Shown: positions 41,933 to 51,414, numbered from the stretch's first letter. The stretch is 64,000 nt of DNA from GCA-2698665 sp047611265 (GCA_047611265.1 JBLFWM010000002.1:1-64000), one strand, 5' to 3'. Program-made: numbers and translations. The notes: generated by a model from the sequence alone, not told the origin.

Positions 41933-43290
41933 AATTTAGCTTTAGTTGTCCAAGACCTTAGTCCATTGTCATCAAAAGTAAAATCTTCAAGAAACAATCC
42001 TTTTCTTTTTATTGCCTTAATAAAATCTATTTTATTATGAGTTGGGACATAAAAAAGAAAATATCCTCCATCGCCCGCTCCTAAAAGTTTTCCGCCTATT
42101 GCCCCATTTTTAATAGCATAGTCATATATTTTATCTAGTGACAGGTTACTGATTTTTTTAGAAAACATTTTTTTTGCACTCCAGGCCTCACCTAATAAGC
42201 TACCAAAACTATCAAGTCTTCCTTGCAATAATCGGGTTTTCATTTTATATGCAATTTCTTTAGATTTTTCAGCATACTTTTTCTGATCATTCTTTTTCAT
42301 TTGAATTCTTATGTGATCATGTATTTTTCCTGAATCATGATTTTTCCCTGTATAGCATAAAAATAGAGAATCTTCTAATTCATTTTTTATACTATTTGTA
42401 ATTTTTAACGGATTAACAGTATTATCTTTTTCACTGAATTCAATATAGTTAAAACCTCCAAAGACTGTAGCATATTGGTCTTGCCATCCACCATCCATAC
42501 TCAAAACAATACGCTCGGAATGAAATGCTAACTCTGCTATTTCATACAAATCTAATTTATTTTTTCTAAAATTATTGAATGCTCCAATCACTGCGCTTAC
42601 TAAAACTGCTGAGCCACCTAATCCTGATCCAGGCGGAACATCGCTGTAAGTATAGAGATTAAATCCGAAGCTGGGTGCCAGATTAATTAAAACAGCTTTT
42701 ATAAGATCAAGCTCACCGTTTAATTTTAAGTCAGCCAAATTATTACATTGAACTTCTTGTTTCAAATCATGCGAAGTAATTTTAATAAGACCATCATCTC
42801 TTTTTTCAAGAACTGCATGGGTAAACTTATTGATAGTGGCATTAAATACAACACCATTAGCTTTATAAAAATAAGTTGTTAAATCAGTTCCTCCACCTGA
42901 AAAAGTTATACGTACTGGTGACTTCGCTTTAGAAATAACCTTGCTAGATTCATTCCAATCAATAGTTTTTTCAGTTACTAAACGTATAAGTTTTTTTGAC
43001 TTTGATAAAACTGGTATTGCTTTTATTCTTGTATCAAGGAGTTTTAAAATATTTTCTCTCGTATCATCGCCATCTATAAGATATGTAAAATCTTTATTCA
43101 TTATTTTTAGAATCGATGTATCTAGTTTGTTATGAGCTATTAATCCTCTTCTAATATCTCCATCTGTTACCATACCAATTATTTTTTTTCTGTCTTCTAT
43201 GAAAATTAGGCCGAGCGCATTAAGATTAATGGATTTTAGTGCATCTTCAATACATGAATCTTTTTTTATACTATAATTATTTTTTTTCAT
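41929..43290 (-). CDS. CBS-pair domain fused to a GHMP sugar kinase (HddA-like)
   Basis: A CBS pair occupies about residues 1-130 of this frame and contains VTDGDIRRGLI (41-51). A GHMP kinase domain follows (about 135-453) with the phosphate-binding motif PPGSGLGGSAVLVSA and GGWQDQYATVFGGFN, the segments typical of D-glycero-D-manno-heptose 7-phosphate kinase-like proteins. It should phosphorylate a sugar at C1. I chose the ATG at 43290, which has GAGAAG just upstream; an ATG four codons earlier (43302) is possible. The stop overlaps the NeuB start by four bases. CBS pairs usually bind adenine nucleotides and regulate. Confidence 0.85.
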   Translation of the reverse strand: MKKNNYSIKKDSCIEDALKSINLNALGLIFIEDRKKIIGMVTDGDIRRGLIAHNKLDTSILKIMNKDFTYLIDGDDTRENILKLLDTRIKAIPVLSKSKKLIRLVTEKTIDWNESSKVISKAKSPVRITFSGGGTDLTTYFYKANGVVFNATINKFTHAVLEKRDDGLIKITSHDLKQEVQCNNLADLKLNGELDLIKAVLINLAPSFGFNLYTYSDVPPGSGLGGSAVLVSAVIGAFNNFRKNKLDLYEIAELAFHSERIVLSMDGGWQDQYATVFGGFNYIEFSEKDNTVNPLKITNSIKNELEDSLFLCYTGKNHDSGKIHDHIRIQMKKNDQKKYAEKSKEIAYKMKTRLLQGRLDSFGSLLGEAWSAKKMFSKKISNLSLDKIYDYAIKNGAIGGKLLGAGDGGYFLFYVPTHNKIDFIKAIKRKGLFLEDFTFDDNGLRSWTTKAKL

Positions 43291-43981
43291 TATTCTTCTC
43301 ATTTATTAACCTTTGATAATCATCAGGCGTTCCTATATCTATAAATACACCACCATATTCATAAGATTTTATATTAATTGAATCAATCATCTCATTAAAT
43401 TTATTTTCTAATGAAAAACATTTTTCAGGTATATTTTTAATGAAATTTAAATTATTAAAAATATAGCAGCCAATATTAATACTGGCATCACGGATAGCGC
43501 TATCTTTCTTTTTAAACTCTATCACCTTATTATTTTTAATCTTCAAGGTATTGAATCTAGAACAATCTTCTACAACACTGGTCATCATATTAATCTCTAG
43601 AGTTGCATTCTCAATAAAATCAATATAGTTAGGCTCAATGTACGTATCCCCATTCATTACCAGGATTCTTTCCTCATCTCGCAAGCCAATCATCGCAATA
43701 GCATTCTTAATTGAACCGCCTGTTCCTAAAGCTTGCTCTTCTTTGATAAAATGTATATTTGAATATCCTTTAAAATATTCTTCTATTATATCTGACATAT
43801 GATGTGTTAGTAAATATATTTGATTCTTCGGCAGATACTTTCTTATCTTTTCAATTTTATGTAAAAGAAAAGGTTTTTTATTTATAGGGGCCATAGGTTT
43901 AGGCACATCGCTAACCACATCTCTTAAGCGGGTCCCAAAACCACCAGCTAAAATTAATATTTTAATATTCTCAATATCCAT
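43277..43981 (-). CDS. Sugar-1-phosphate nucleotidyltransferase (HddC-like)
   Basis: A 234-residue NTP transferase with the N-terminal signature LILAGGFGTRLRDVVSDVPKPMAPINKKP (seen as AGGFGTRL and KPMAPI), a central MNGDTYIEP and a C-terminal FIDIGTPDDYQRL. Together with the CBS-GHMP kinase it resembles the pair that makes GDP-D-glycero-D-manno-heptose. The VSDVPKPM stretch is common to this subgroup. The base used (GTP or other) is not decided by sequence. It overlaps the kinase frame by 14 bases. Confidence 0.87.
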   Translation of the reverse strand: MDIENIKILILAGGFGTRLRDVVSDVPKPMAPINKKPFLLHKIEKIRKYLPKNQIYLLTHHMSDIIEEYFKGYSNIHFIKEEQALGTGGSIKNAIAMIGLRDEERILVMNGDTYIEPNYIDFIENATLEINMMTSVVEDCSRFNTLKIKNNKVIEFKKKDSAIRDASINIGCYIFNNLNFIKNIPEKCFSLENKFNEMIDSINIKSYEYGGVFIDIGTPDDYQRLINEKNNEKK

Positions 43982-43984
43982 AGA

Positions 43985-44791
43985 TTAATAATTATGTGAA
44001 TTATCCCCAAAAAACATATTTTTTAATCCATAAAACCATTGTTTGCTAAATATTATTTTAAGTATCTTAAAGTAATACTGGTGAATTGTAACATATCTTT
44101 TATATCTATGAGCAATCAACAGTTGATCAAATACTCTATAGAAATAAAATTTAGCAGTTATGCTGTTACTGGTTTCATGGTATTCGCCTAAAATATCATT
44201 AATCTTATGAAGCACGAGATAAGGTGATAGTTTTAACCATAAATCATAGTCTTGACTTGACATCAGTCTTTGATCAAAGTCCCCATACTTTGTTAATAAC
44301 TCTTTTTTTACTATGACAGCAGACGTTGATAAACAGTTTTTAACATATAAGGAAGTTTTTAAGGGATTAGCATGAACACCATTTACAATAGTACTGCTCT
44401 CCTTGTTATTTCTTATATAGGTTTCATCATGAATGAATATATTAGACCCAGGGTTAGCTAGAATTGCTTGTTCGCAAATAGCAATCTTTGTTTCATACCA
44501 TGTGTCATCAGAATCAATAAAGGCAATATATTTATAAATTGATTTTTTAATACCAATGTTTCTTGCGGCACCAGGACCTTTATGTCGGCTAGTGTATAAA
44601 TATGCAGCTATTCCTTTGGTATGTAATCTTTTGATCTCTGAGTTAATTAAATTAACAGTATTATCCATTGAACCATCGTCAACAAAAATAACCTCAATCT
44701 TAAATTTCATGTTCTTCTGAGAAGAAATTGAATCAAATACTCCCTTTATGGTCTCGATAGAATTATAGCAAGGGCATATTATCGATATCAT
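43985..44791 (-). CDS. Family 2 glycosyltransferase
   Basis: A cytoplasmic GT-A-fold transferase of about 268 residues. ISIICPCYNSIETI at the very N terminus, VIFVDDGSMDNTV, AARNIGIKKS and FIDSDDTWYE (DxD) are classical GT2 motifs. I place the start at the ATG at 44791, which overlaps the asparagine-synthetase stop as ATGA; a longer version reaching 44857 would overlap that gene by 70 bases and adds a tail not usual for the family. It adds one sugar to the repeating unit; specificity is unknown. Confidence 0.9.
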   Translation of the reverse strand: MISIICPCYNSIETIKGVFDSISSQKNMKFKIEVIFVDDGSMDNTVNLINSEIKRLHTKGIAAYLYTSRHKGPGAARNIGIKKSIYKYIAFIDSDDTWYETKIAICEQAILANPGSNIFIHDETYIRNNKESSTIVNGVHANPLKTSLYVKNCLSTSAVIVKKELLTKYGDFDQRLMSSQDYDLWLKLSPYLVLHKINDILGEYHETSNSITAKFYFYRVFDQLLIAHRYKRYVTIHQYYFKILKIIFSKQWFYGLKNMFFGDNSHNY

Positions 44792-46614
44792 TTTATATTC
44801 CGTGTTTTTAACCATTTTGATAAAACATATATTGACAGAATGTTTTCTGAAAAACATGGCTTATTATCGATAATCATTTTTAAATATAGCGGGTAGTTAA
44901 TATATTTTTCAAGTTTTGATTTTGCCGCCTCTATTGTTTCTTTGATAATTTCTTTATTTTTATCATTTTCTAAAATCTTATTTATAGGCATATTAAAACC
45001 AAGCTTATTTCTTTTGGCGAGGTAAGAGATCTCACTATTTTCTATAATATCTCGCAGCACTTGCTTAGATGTAGCATAGTTTTCTTTTTGATTCTCAACA
45101 TTATTTTCATTAAAGGCATATTCCAGAATTTTATGGTCAAGATATGGGACTCTACCCTCGATAGAGGCTGCCATGGTACATTTATCAAGAATACTTAGCC
45201 CGTTATCTAGTAAATAACAGTTAAAATCAATCAATTTCATTTTATTTCTGAATTTTTGCTTTGCTGGTTTTATGTTACGAGTAAAATATTGCTTTAAATT
45301 ATGCTCAATATTTTTAAGTTTTGAATTATTCATTGTTGAGAGAATATTTAAATTATTACCAGAATAAACAATAGCATATCCAATATATTTGAATTTTAAT
45401 TGAATAATTTTATGAAAATATTTACTAAATATCTTTATTACCGAAATACTTAACCATGATAATCTGCCGCGGAGAAAATTAGTAAGTCTGGCATAATGCC
45501 TTTTATAGCCACCAAATACCTCATCAGCTCCATTTCCAGCTAATAATACAGAAATATTCTCTTGTTTAGCTATCTTCGATAAAGCATATGTGGGTAACAT
45601 TGATGAGTCATATACAGGTTCGTCTATATATGGTATCAATTCATCTAGAAGACCAAGATGATCTATGTGCGACATATCTTTACGTGAATGTTCTATTCCA
45701 AGACTTTGAGAGACTTTTGAGGCATATATGCTATCAGATTGATCTTTATCTTTAAAATCAGCAGTAAAACATCTAAATTTTGAAGATATATCTTTATATT
45801 TATAAGTTATAACAGAACTATCAATCCCTCCGCTCAAGAAAGTTCCAACTGGTTGATCTGATACGGCATGTTTTTTTATTGAGCTATTGAGCAGCTTATC
45901 AATAGTAATAGAATAGTTGTCTTTCGAAGAACTGTTTGCATGATTGATATCCCAATATTTGTTTATATTAATTTTATTAGCATCAATGTTAATTTCATGT
46001 CCAGGCTCAAGTTTATAAATACTTTCATAAATTGTTCGAGGAGTTGGCACATAAGATAAAACTAAATATAAATCAATAGAGTCTTGTGAAATCTTAGGCC
46101 TGACAAGTTTTGATTTAATAACGGCATCAAGCGTAGATCCAAAAACGATAGATTGATTAGATATAAAATAATACAAAGGTTTAATCCCAGACCTATCTCT
46201 TGCTAACCACGCCGAATTATCTCTATTATCAATAATACAAAATGCAAACATTCCATCAATCATTTCAATACATTTCTTTCCATATCTAATATATAGCTTA
46301 AGAAGTACTTCAGTATCTGAGTTTGTTTTGAATGATTCTCCGCCTTTAGTTAAATTATCTTTAAGTGATTGATAATTAAAAATTTCTCCATTCATTATAA
46401 TAATTACCATATTATCATCAGATATTATTGGCTGCGCGCCATTATGAGTATCTATAATACTTAATCGTCTCATTCCAATTTGAGATTTATCATTAATATG
46501 TAGGCCAGAATCATCAGGTCCGCGATGTACCATAGATGAGACCATCTCTTTTAATGTGCTATCTTCTAATTGATTTTTAGAAGAAAAATTTATATGGCCA
46601 GTTATTCCACACAT
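44788..46614 (-). CDS. asnB: Asparagine synthetase B-type glutamine amidotransferase
   Basis: A 608-residue class II glutamine amidotransferase. The N-terminal nucleophile is Cys2 in MCGITGHI, followed by HRGPDDSG and RLSIID. The synthetase part starts at the PP-loop FLSGGIDSSVITY, then LLAGNGADEVFGGYKRH. All are seen in AsnB. In a surface-glycan locus the likely job is making an amide of a uronic or amino acid in the polysaccharide, as WbpS-type proteins are thought to do. Housekeeping asparagine synthesis is the alternative. It lies two bases after the split heparinase gene. Confidence 0.92.
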   Translation of the reverse strand: MCGITGHINFSSKNQLEDSTLKEMVSSMVHRGPDDSGLHINDKSQIGMRRLSIIDTHNGAQPIISDDNMVIIIMNGEIFNYQSLKDNLTKGGESFKTNSDTEVLLKLYIRYGKKCIEMIDGMFAFCIIDNRDNSAWLARDRSGIKPLYYFISNQSIVFGSTLDAVIKSKLVRPKISQDSIDLYLVLSYVPTPRTIYESIYKLEPGHEINIDANKININKYWDINHANSSSKDNYSITIDKLLNSSIKKHAVSDQPVGTFLSGGIDSSVITYKYKDISSKFRCFTADFKDKDQSDSIYASKVSQSLGIEHSRKDMSHIDHLGLLDELIPYIDEPVYDSSMLPTYALSKIAKQENISVLLAGNGADEVFGGYKRHYARLTNFLRGRLSWLSISVIKIFSKYFHKIIQLKFKYIGYAIVYSGNNLNILSTMNNSKLKNIEHNLKQYFTRNIKPAKQKFRNKMKLIDFNCYLLDNGLSILDKCTMAASIEGRVPYLDHKILEYAFNENNVENQKENYATSKQVLRDIIENSEISYLAKRNKLGFNMPINKILENDKNKEIIKETIEAAKSKLEKYINYPLYLKMIIDNKPCFSENILSIYVLSKWLKTRNIK

Positions 46615-46615
46615 T

Positions 46616-47293
46616 TTATATAATATTTATCCTATGAATAACCGGGTTGTTATCATTAATGATGTTTTTACTACTTAAAACTTTTTTTAACTCAGTAGAC
46701 CCATATTGCTTAGAGCCAATATTAAGATCATTGTTAGATAATTCGTTGCTATGATTTATAAACTCCATACTAGTATCATTAAGACTAAATCTAAAAGATC
46801 CTGAATTCTTTATAAACTGTAGATTCGAATCAAAGTGAAAATAGTTCTTTATTTTATGATCATTTTTTGAATTTGAATTATCGATAACAGCAAATGATTT
46901 ATCCTCAACTAGTAAATGACGTTCAAAATCAATATTTTTATCAATTCTATTAAAACCTGATGTTTTTAAAATAAGTTTGTATCCAGTTTGTGTTTTTGTC
47001 TTTATAGATGAATTACTCGTGGCATAATATTTGTCAGGAAATATTTTCTTTTTCATAGGCATATAAGCATAATCATCAATTAGAAGACTATTATGATATT
47101 CAGCATTTCTAGCGTTTGCATGGATATGATTACTCATATAACTAGCTAGACCAGAGTCTACAAGAATTGGACAGCCCATATAATTAACAACAAAATGTAA
47201 ATAATCAATATGTTCATGATTTTCAATGTTTTCAAAACTATTGCTTTTCCTATATATAATCTCCCAATCAGAGAAAATAATTTTATCCCACAT
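46616..47293 (-). CDS. Heparinase II/III-family protein, C-terminal half (second part of a split gene)
   Basis: A 225-residue frame starting at an ATG that lies inside the end of the upstream frame (11-base overlap). It matches the C-terminal beta domain of heparinase II/III-like proteins: HEHIDYLHFVVNYMGCPILV, VDSGLASY and RNAEYHNSLLIDD correspond to the family's HGHADxLSFxxxxxGxPLxVDxG and RxxxxHNTVxVD. The upstream frame supplies the N-terminal helical domain in the -1 or +1 frame. In O-antigen loci such proteins may act on uronic-acid-containing glycans. Split or frameshifted status is open. Confidence 0.72.
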   Translation of the reverse strand: MWDKIIFSDWEIIYRKSNSFENIENHEHIDYLHFVVNYMGCPILVDSGLASYMSNHIHANARNAEYHNSLLIDDYAYMPMKKKIFPDKYYATSNSSIKTKTQTGYKLILKTSGFNRIDKNIDFERHLLVEDKSFAVIDNSNSKNDHKIKNYFHFDSNLQFIKNSGSFRFSLNDTSMEFINHSNELSNNDLNIGSKQYGSTELKKVLSSKNIINDNNPVIHRINII

Positions 47294-48338
47294 AATGATT
47301 ATCCTTGTATAAGTGTAGAGCTGAATATTGTTTATTAAAAAAATATTCACTATCAAGCAAGCTAATTAAGTATTTCGGTGGTAAATCAGGAGAAATATCT
47401 CCGAATAGACTCAAATGCTTTGATTTTTTTGAATAGAAAAACATAGATTTTTCATATAACGGTTTTAGATGTTTATTTAATAGCTTCGCTATATTTTTTT
47501 GTGATCTTTTCTTAGCTAGCTCTGATAAATCATACACCCAGAAATAAACTAACAACTGATAATGTGACGAAAAATCTTTTGTAAATCCATCTTCAATGAA
47601 ATCATCCAGGTACTCATCCATTAGTTTTGAAAAAGTTTCTATGAGTTTTTCATTTTGAAAAGTAATTGCATAAGATAAGATTCCACGAAAATTATTAATC
47701 AAATGATTACCATAAGATGAATTATAAAATTCAAGATTTTTAATTACATATTCAGTCATCTTATCAAGTTGCGATAAAACAATAATGGGAATATCTTTTT
47801 CAATTTTATTATAAAAAAATATTATATTTATAAGCCTCTCTGAAACTGTATATGGCTCCCATATTAATTTATCTTTAAGTCTATTATCATTAAGAAATGA
47901 TGATTGACACCAATATATAATTAAGGATTCAATTTTCTGAATTTCTTCTAGATCAATTCTCTCTTTAGACAAATAATATCTTATCCATATAAATCGATGA
48001 AGAGATTCATAGTCCTCGGGATCTTCAAAATTATTTTTTTGAAATATATTTTTATTAATTTTTATATGAAATATTTTTGTTGCTAAAAAAACTTCTAAAT
48101 TAACCTCGTTACTATCTTTAGGGGTATTTCTTAAGATATTTCTCCATTCCATAGGATCTGGAAATCTGTCAGATATAAAATCTATCTTTCTAAGGTATAA
48201 ATGCTTATCAGGATAATTCGTTTTAGATAATCTTTTTTTTATTAAATGGACAATCTTATAATATATATGTTTAAGAGTATTAAATATATTAAGATTATTT
48301 AAATTATATTTTAAAAAGAATATATATTCTTTATTCAT
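47283..48338 (-). CDS. Heparinase II/III-family protein, N-terminal half (first part of a split gene)
   Basis: A 351-residue frame resembling the N-terminal alpha/alpha-toroid domain of heparinase II/III-like enzymes. Typical segments are DPMEWRNILRNTPK, WVYDLSELAK and the end region LSLFGDISPDLPPKYLISLLDSEYF, where GDxSPDxPP is normally followed by the beta domain. The frame ends at NHYVG-stop just as the next frame (ATG TGG GAT) takes over within a few bases. A single frameshift would join the two into one protein of about 570 residues, which is the usual family length. No signal peptide is seen. Confidence 0.7.
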   Translation of the reverse strand: MNKEYIFFLKYNLNNLNIFNTLKHIYYKIVHLIKKRLSKTNYPDKHLYLRKIDFISDRFPDPMEWRNILRNTPKDSNEVNLEVFLATKIFHIKINKNIFQKNNFEDPEDYESLHRFIWIRYYLSKERIDLEEIQKIESLIIYWCQSSFLNDNRLKDKLIWEPYTVSERLINIIFFYNKIEKDIPIIVLSQLDKMTEYVIKNLEFYNSSYGNHLINNFRGILSYAITFQNEKLIETFSKLMDEYLDDFIEDGFTKDFSSHYQLLVYFWVYDLSELAKKRSQKNIAKLLNKHLKPLYEKSMFFYSKKSKHLSLFGDISPDLPPKYLISLLDSEYFFNKQYSALHLYKDNHYVG

Positions 48339-48344
48339 TATATT

Positions 48345-49301
48345 CTATGACTCAATCCCAGCTTTGTTGATATAACAATAATATGTATACGGTGCATAAC
48401 TAAGAAAAAGTAAAATTAAACTGAGATCAGAGTAATTAACAGCTAAATATGATAAAGGCAAACACCATATTATATTATATAACATAATAAGTAGAACGGT
48501 TTTTGGATGAGAATTTAGTTTAATAGCAAGTTTCTGATATAAGTGTGTACGATGAGCTTCTGTAATATGGCTAATTGAGCTGATTATACTGGAATTCTTG
48601 TCTTTAAATTTTGCAACAAACCTAACAATTATTGTATATGTTGTATCAATATAAAATGTAGTCATAAGTATAAACAATGGAATTGTAGAGATCGGTCCGA
48701 GAAATAACATATATTTTGTTATGATAATAGCTACATACAATCCAAGCATATAACTGCCGCTGTTACCTAAAAATATCCTAGTTCTTGGATAATTAATTAG
48801 GAAAAAAGCTATTAACACTAACGCCAGATCAATTGAGATAAATATAAATCCTAATAGCATTGAACTCAAGACAAAAAATACAGCCTGAATTATTGCCAAC
48901 TGGTCAATTCCATCCATAAAGTTATATATGTTTATGGTATATGTTGATATAAAAATCAAAATGAAAAGGAAGAGAAAACCATGAAGATGCAGGAAAGATT
49001 CATGAGTATCTAAAATCAAGTATACGGAAATAAGTATCTGAATTCCAAATCTTAAGTATTTTTTTAAAGAATACTTATCATCAAGAAATCCTAGAAAACC
49101 AATTAATATCAATAAAATACCATAAGCATGAGGTAAAAAAATGATGCTAAAACCTATGATCAACGCAATTCCGCCAGAAGTAGCAATAGCATTTTTATGC
49201 ATGCCTCTATCTGTTGGCATAGATATTGAAACTGGATATTTAATCAGCATATAACCTACTATAAAAGTAATTAAAGCCGGCAAGATTGTCATGATAGTCA
49301 T
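48345..49301 (-). CDS. WecA/MraY-type polyprenyl-phosphate sugar-1-phosphate transferase (GT4)
   Basis: An integral-membrane enzyme with about ten hydrophobic segments that starts glycan assembly by moving a sugar-1-phosphate to undecaprenyl phosphate. Diagnostic segments are SGGIALIIGF, FLDDKYSL (DD motif), YNFMDGIDQLA, FLGNSGSYMLGL and EAHRTHLYQK (His-rich cytosolic loop), as in WbpL and WecA. I prefer the ATG at 49301, which shares one base with the upstream stop (TAATG); an ATG seven codons earlier (49322) is possible. The sugar is likely the one made by the next upstream epimerase. Confidence 0.9.
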   Translation of the reverse strand: MTIMTILPALITFIVGYMLIKYPVSISMPTDRGMHKNAIATSGGIALIIGFSIIFLPHAYGILLILIGFLGFLDDKYSLKKYLRFGIQILISVYLILDTHESFLHLHGFLFLFILIFISTYTINIYNFMDGIDQLAIIQAVFFVLSSMLLGFIFISIDLALVLIAFFLINYPRTRIFLGNSGSYMLGLYVAIIITKYMLFLGPISTIPLFILMTTFYIDTTYTIIVRFVAKFKDKNSSIISSISHITEAHRTHLYQKLAIKLNSHPKTVLLIMLYNIIWCLPLSYLAVNYSDLSLILLFLSYAPYTYYCYINKAGIES

Positions 49302-50272
49302 TATTTTTGCGACAGAAACCATTTAAATGTTTGAGAGAAACCTTTTTGCAGAGATATCTTTGGTGCCCAGTCTAAATCTTTTTTTATTTTAGCAACAGAA
49401 GTATAGTTTTTCTTCATATCGCCTATTCTATCTGAGCCATACTTAACATTAATTTCATGACCAGAACATCCAATTTTAAATATTTTTATGAGTTGTTTAA
49501 TCGAAGTTTCTTTACCTGTTCCAACATGATATGTCTTAGGACCATTCTTGTCTTTGATTGATTTATATATTGCATTACATATATCTGAGACATGAACATA
49601 ATCTCTTGTGACACTTCCATTTCCATTTACTACAATTGGTTTATTACTCAAGATATTATTAATGAATTTTGAAACAATACTTTGTTTGTGCAATGCATAA
49701 GGACCATAAGCATTACTAAATCTTAATATAGTAGTGTTTAAATCAAAGACATTAGAATAAGTTTCACAAAAAGTTTCTATTGTTAACTTGCTTGACCCAT
49801 AAGGTGATATAGGCGCTTTAATATTTGATTCTTTAAGTGGTGGCTTAGTGTCACCAAAAACTGCTCCACTAGATGCAAATATAAATCTTTTAACTTTATT
49901 TACTCTAGAAGATTCAAGATAATTATATGCTCCTATTACATTTGTATTAAAACTTTCCAAAGGTTTGCTTATTGAAATATCAACTCCAGACTCTGCCGCT
50001 AAATGGACTACATAATCTATATTTCTAGTTATTAATTTTGCAAAATTTATATCAGTTACATCAGCTTTAATTAACTGGACTCTACTCGAAGAATTTTTAT
50101 ATTTCTTTGATGATGAGTGATATTTATATTTTGTAATCAAATCTAAATATCTTGTTGAAGATTTTGAAAAATTATCAACTAGTATGATTTTTTTAATACT
50201 TTTTTTCTTAATCAGATGCTCAATCAAATTACTTCCAATAAAACCAAGTCCGCCTGTAATTAATATTTTCAT
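49301..50272 (-). CDS. NAD-dependent sugar epimerase/reductase
   Basis: An extended SDR of about 323 residues. It has KILITGGLGFIGSNLIEHL with the GxxGxxG motif, the Ser in FASSGAVFGDT and the YGSSKLTIE (YxxxK) motif. FSNAYGP, VTRDYVHVSDICNAI and the GTGKETSIKQL segment are typical of UDP-glucose 4-epimerase- and WbpV-like enzymes. It precedes the WecA-type transferase and probably makes its sugar donor, e.g. a UDP-6-deoxy-4-amino or 4-epi sugar. The start at 50272 shares a base with the upstream stop; an ATG at 50278 is possible. Confidence 0.88.
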   Translation of the reverse strand: MKILITGGLGFIGSNLIEHLIKKKSIKKIILVDNFSKSSTRYLDLITKYKYHSSSKKYKNSSSRVQLIKADVTDINFAKLITRNIDYVVHLAAESGVDISISKPLESFNTNVIGAYNYLESSRVNKVKRFIFASSGAVFGDTKPPLKESNIKAPISPYGSSKLTIETFCETYSNVFDLNTTILRFSNAYGPYALHKQSIVSKFINNILSNKPIVVNGNGSVTRDYVHVSDICNAIYKSIKDKNGPKTYHVGTGKETSIKQLIKIFKIGCSGHEINVKYGSDRIGDMKKNYTSVAKIKKDLDWAPKISLQKGFSQTFKWFLSQK

Positions 50273-51414
50273 TACCATGTGCTCTTGGGTAGAATTATTT
50301 TTTTATCAATATTTTTAATATGTTTTTTTATAAACATAGCTATCTCTATAATTATGTCATCAGTTAAAAGGGCTGGCTTTAAACCTAATTTCTTCATTTT
50401 TTTATTTTTAGCATTATAATAATGTTTTTCACTTTCAATTCTAGGGTTCTTAATCTTTTTAATCTTTACATTTATATCAATCTTTTTAAGAGCTTTCTTT
50501 ACCTTGTCAGCTAATTCGTTTACTGAGAATTGCTCGGTAAATTGATTGTAGATCTCTAGGTTACCTTTTTTGGCTGGATTCTTTAAAGCAATATTTACAC
50601 ATTTTACTGTATCAATAAGATTGATATAGCCTCTGATTTGCTTACCTGACCCATAAACAGTTAATGGTATTCCTGCTACAGCTTGCACAATAAATCTGTT
50701 CAAGACTGTTCCAAATAAATCATCGTATGAAAAGTCAGGATACAGGTTTTCATTATCTATGGTTTTGTTGGATTTTAATCCATAAACAGGTCCCTGCATT
50801 AAATCCGTTACTCTTAATCCGTATAGCCTTACATAAAACCATAATAAATCTGTATCCATAATTTTAGAGGTATGATACAAACTTGATGCTTGTCTTGGAT
50901 ACAGAAACTTTTGCTTTCTTTTGTTATGCAAAACATCAATCCAGCCTTCTTCTATGTCAATATTGGGTGTTCCGTATTCTCCCATAGTGCCTAATTTAAT
51001 TACATGGCAATCTTCCTTATAATCCTTTATACAAGAAATTAGATTAAATGTACTTTGTAAATTATTCTGTAGTGTCTTCCAGCCTTCTTTGTGCCCAAAC
51101 ATTGAGTATGGAGCAGAAGGTAGTTCTGCATAATGTATAACTGCATCTGGCTTAAATTTTTTAAAGACCTTACTGAATTTAGAGTGATCAGCACAATCAA
51201 TATCTTTGAAAGAAATGCTGTTATTTTTATTTTTTAATAATTTTATTCTTTTACTTACTACATCATTCTCTACTAGAGGCGCTCTTTTATACTGTTTGAG
51301 TAGTTTCTTTTTTGTAAAATTATCTATAAGTAGGATGTCATGATTTTGAGATGCCAAATCTACAGATGTTGGCCACCCTAAATACCCATCTGCCCCTAGA
51401 ATCATTATTTTCAT
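50272..51414 (-). CDS. SqdB/SQD1-like UDP-sulfoquinovose synthase homologue
   Basis: An extended SDR of 380 residues that follows plant SQD1 closely over its whole length. Matching segments are GADGYLGWP (7-15), KLGTMGEYGTPNIDIEEG (140-157), SSLYHTSK (177-184), FGTVLNRFIVQAVAGIPLTVYG, and IYNQFTEQFSVNELA. NPRIESEKHYYNAK follows, and even the ending resembles PSVSW. Predicted catalytic Thr143, Tyr180 and Lys184 correspond to the SQD1 triad. SQD1 makes UDP-sulfoquinovose from UDP-glucose and sulfite. One difference is Pro99 where SQD1 has Arg (QRSAPYS), so the substrate may differ. No sulfolipid transferase gene is nearby. Confidence 0.85.
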   Translation of the reverse strand: MKIMILGADGYLGWPTSVDLASQNHDILLIDNFTKKKLLKQYKRAPLVENDVVSKRIKLLKNKNNSISFKDIDCADHSKFSKVFKKFKPDAVIHYAELPSAPYSMFGHKEGWKTLQNNLQSTFNLISCIKDYKEDCHVIKLGTMGEYGTPNIDIEEGWIDVLHNKRKQKFLYPRQASSLYHTSKIMDTDLLWFYVRLYGLRVTDLMQGPVYGLKSNKTIDNENLYPDFSYDDLFGTVLNRFIVQAVAGIPLTVYGSGKQIRGYINLIDTVKCVNIALKNPAKKGNLEIYNQFTEQFSVNELADKVKKALKKIDINVKIKKIKNPRIESEKHYYNAKNKKMKKLGLKPALLTDDIIIEIAMFIKKHIKNIDKKIILPKSTW

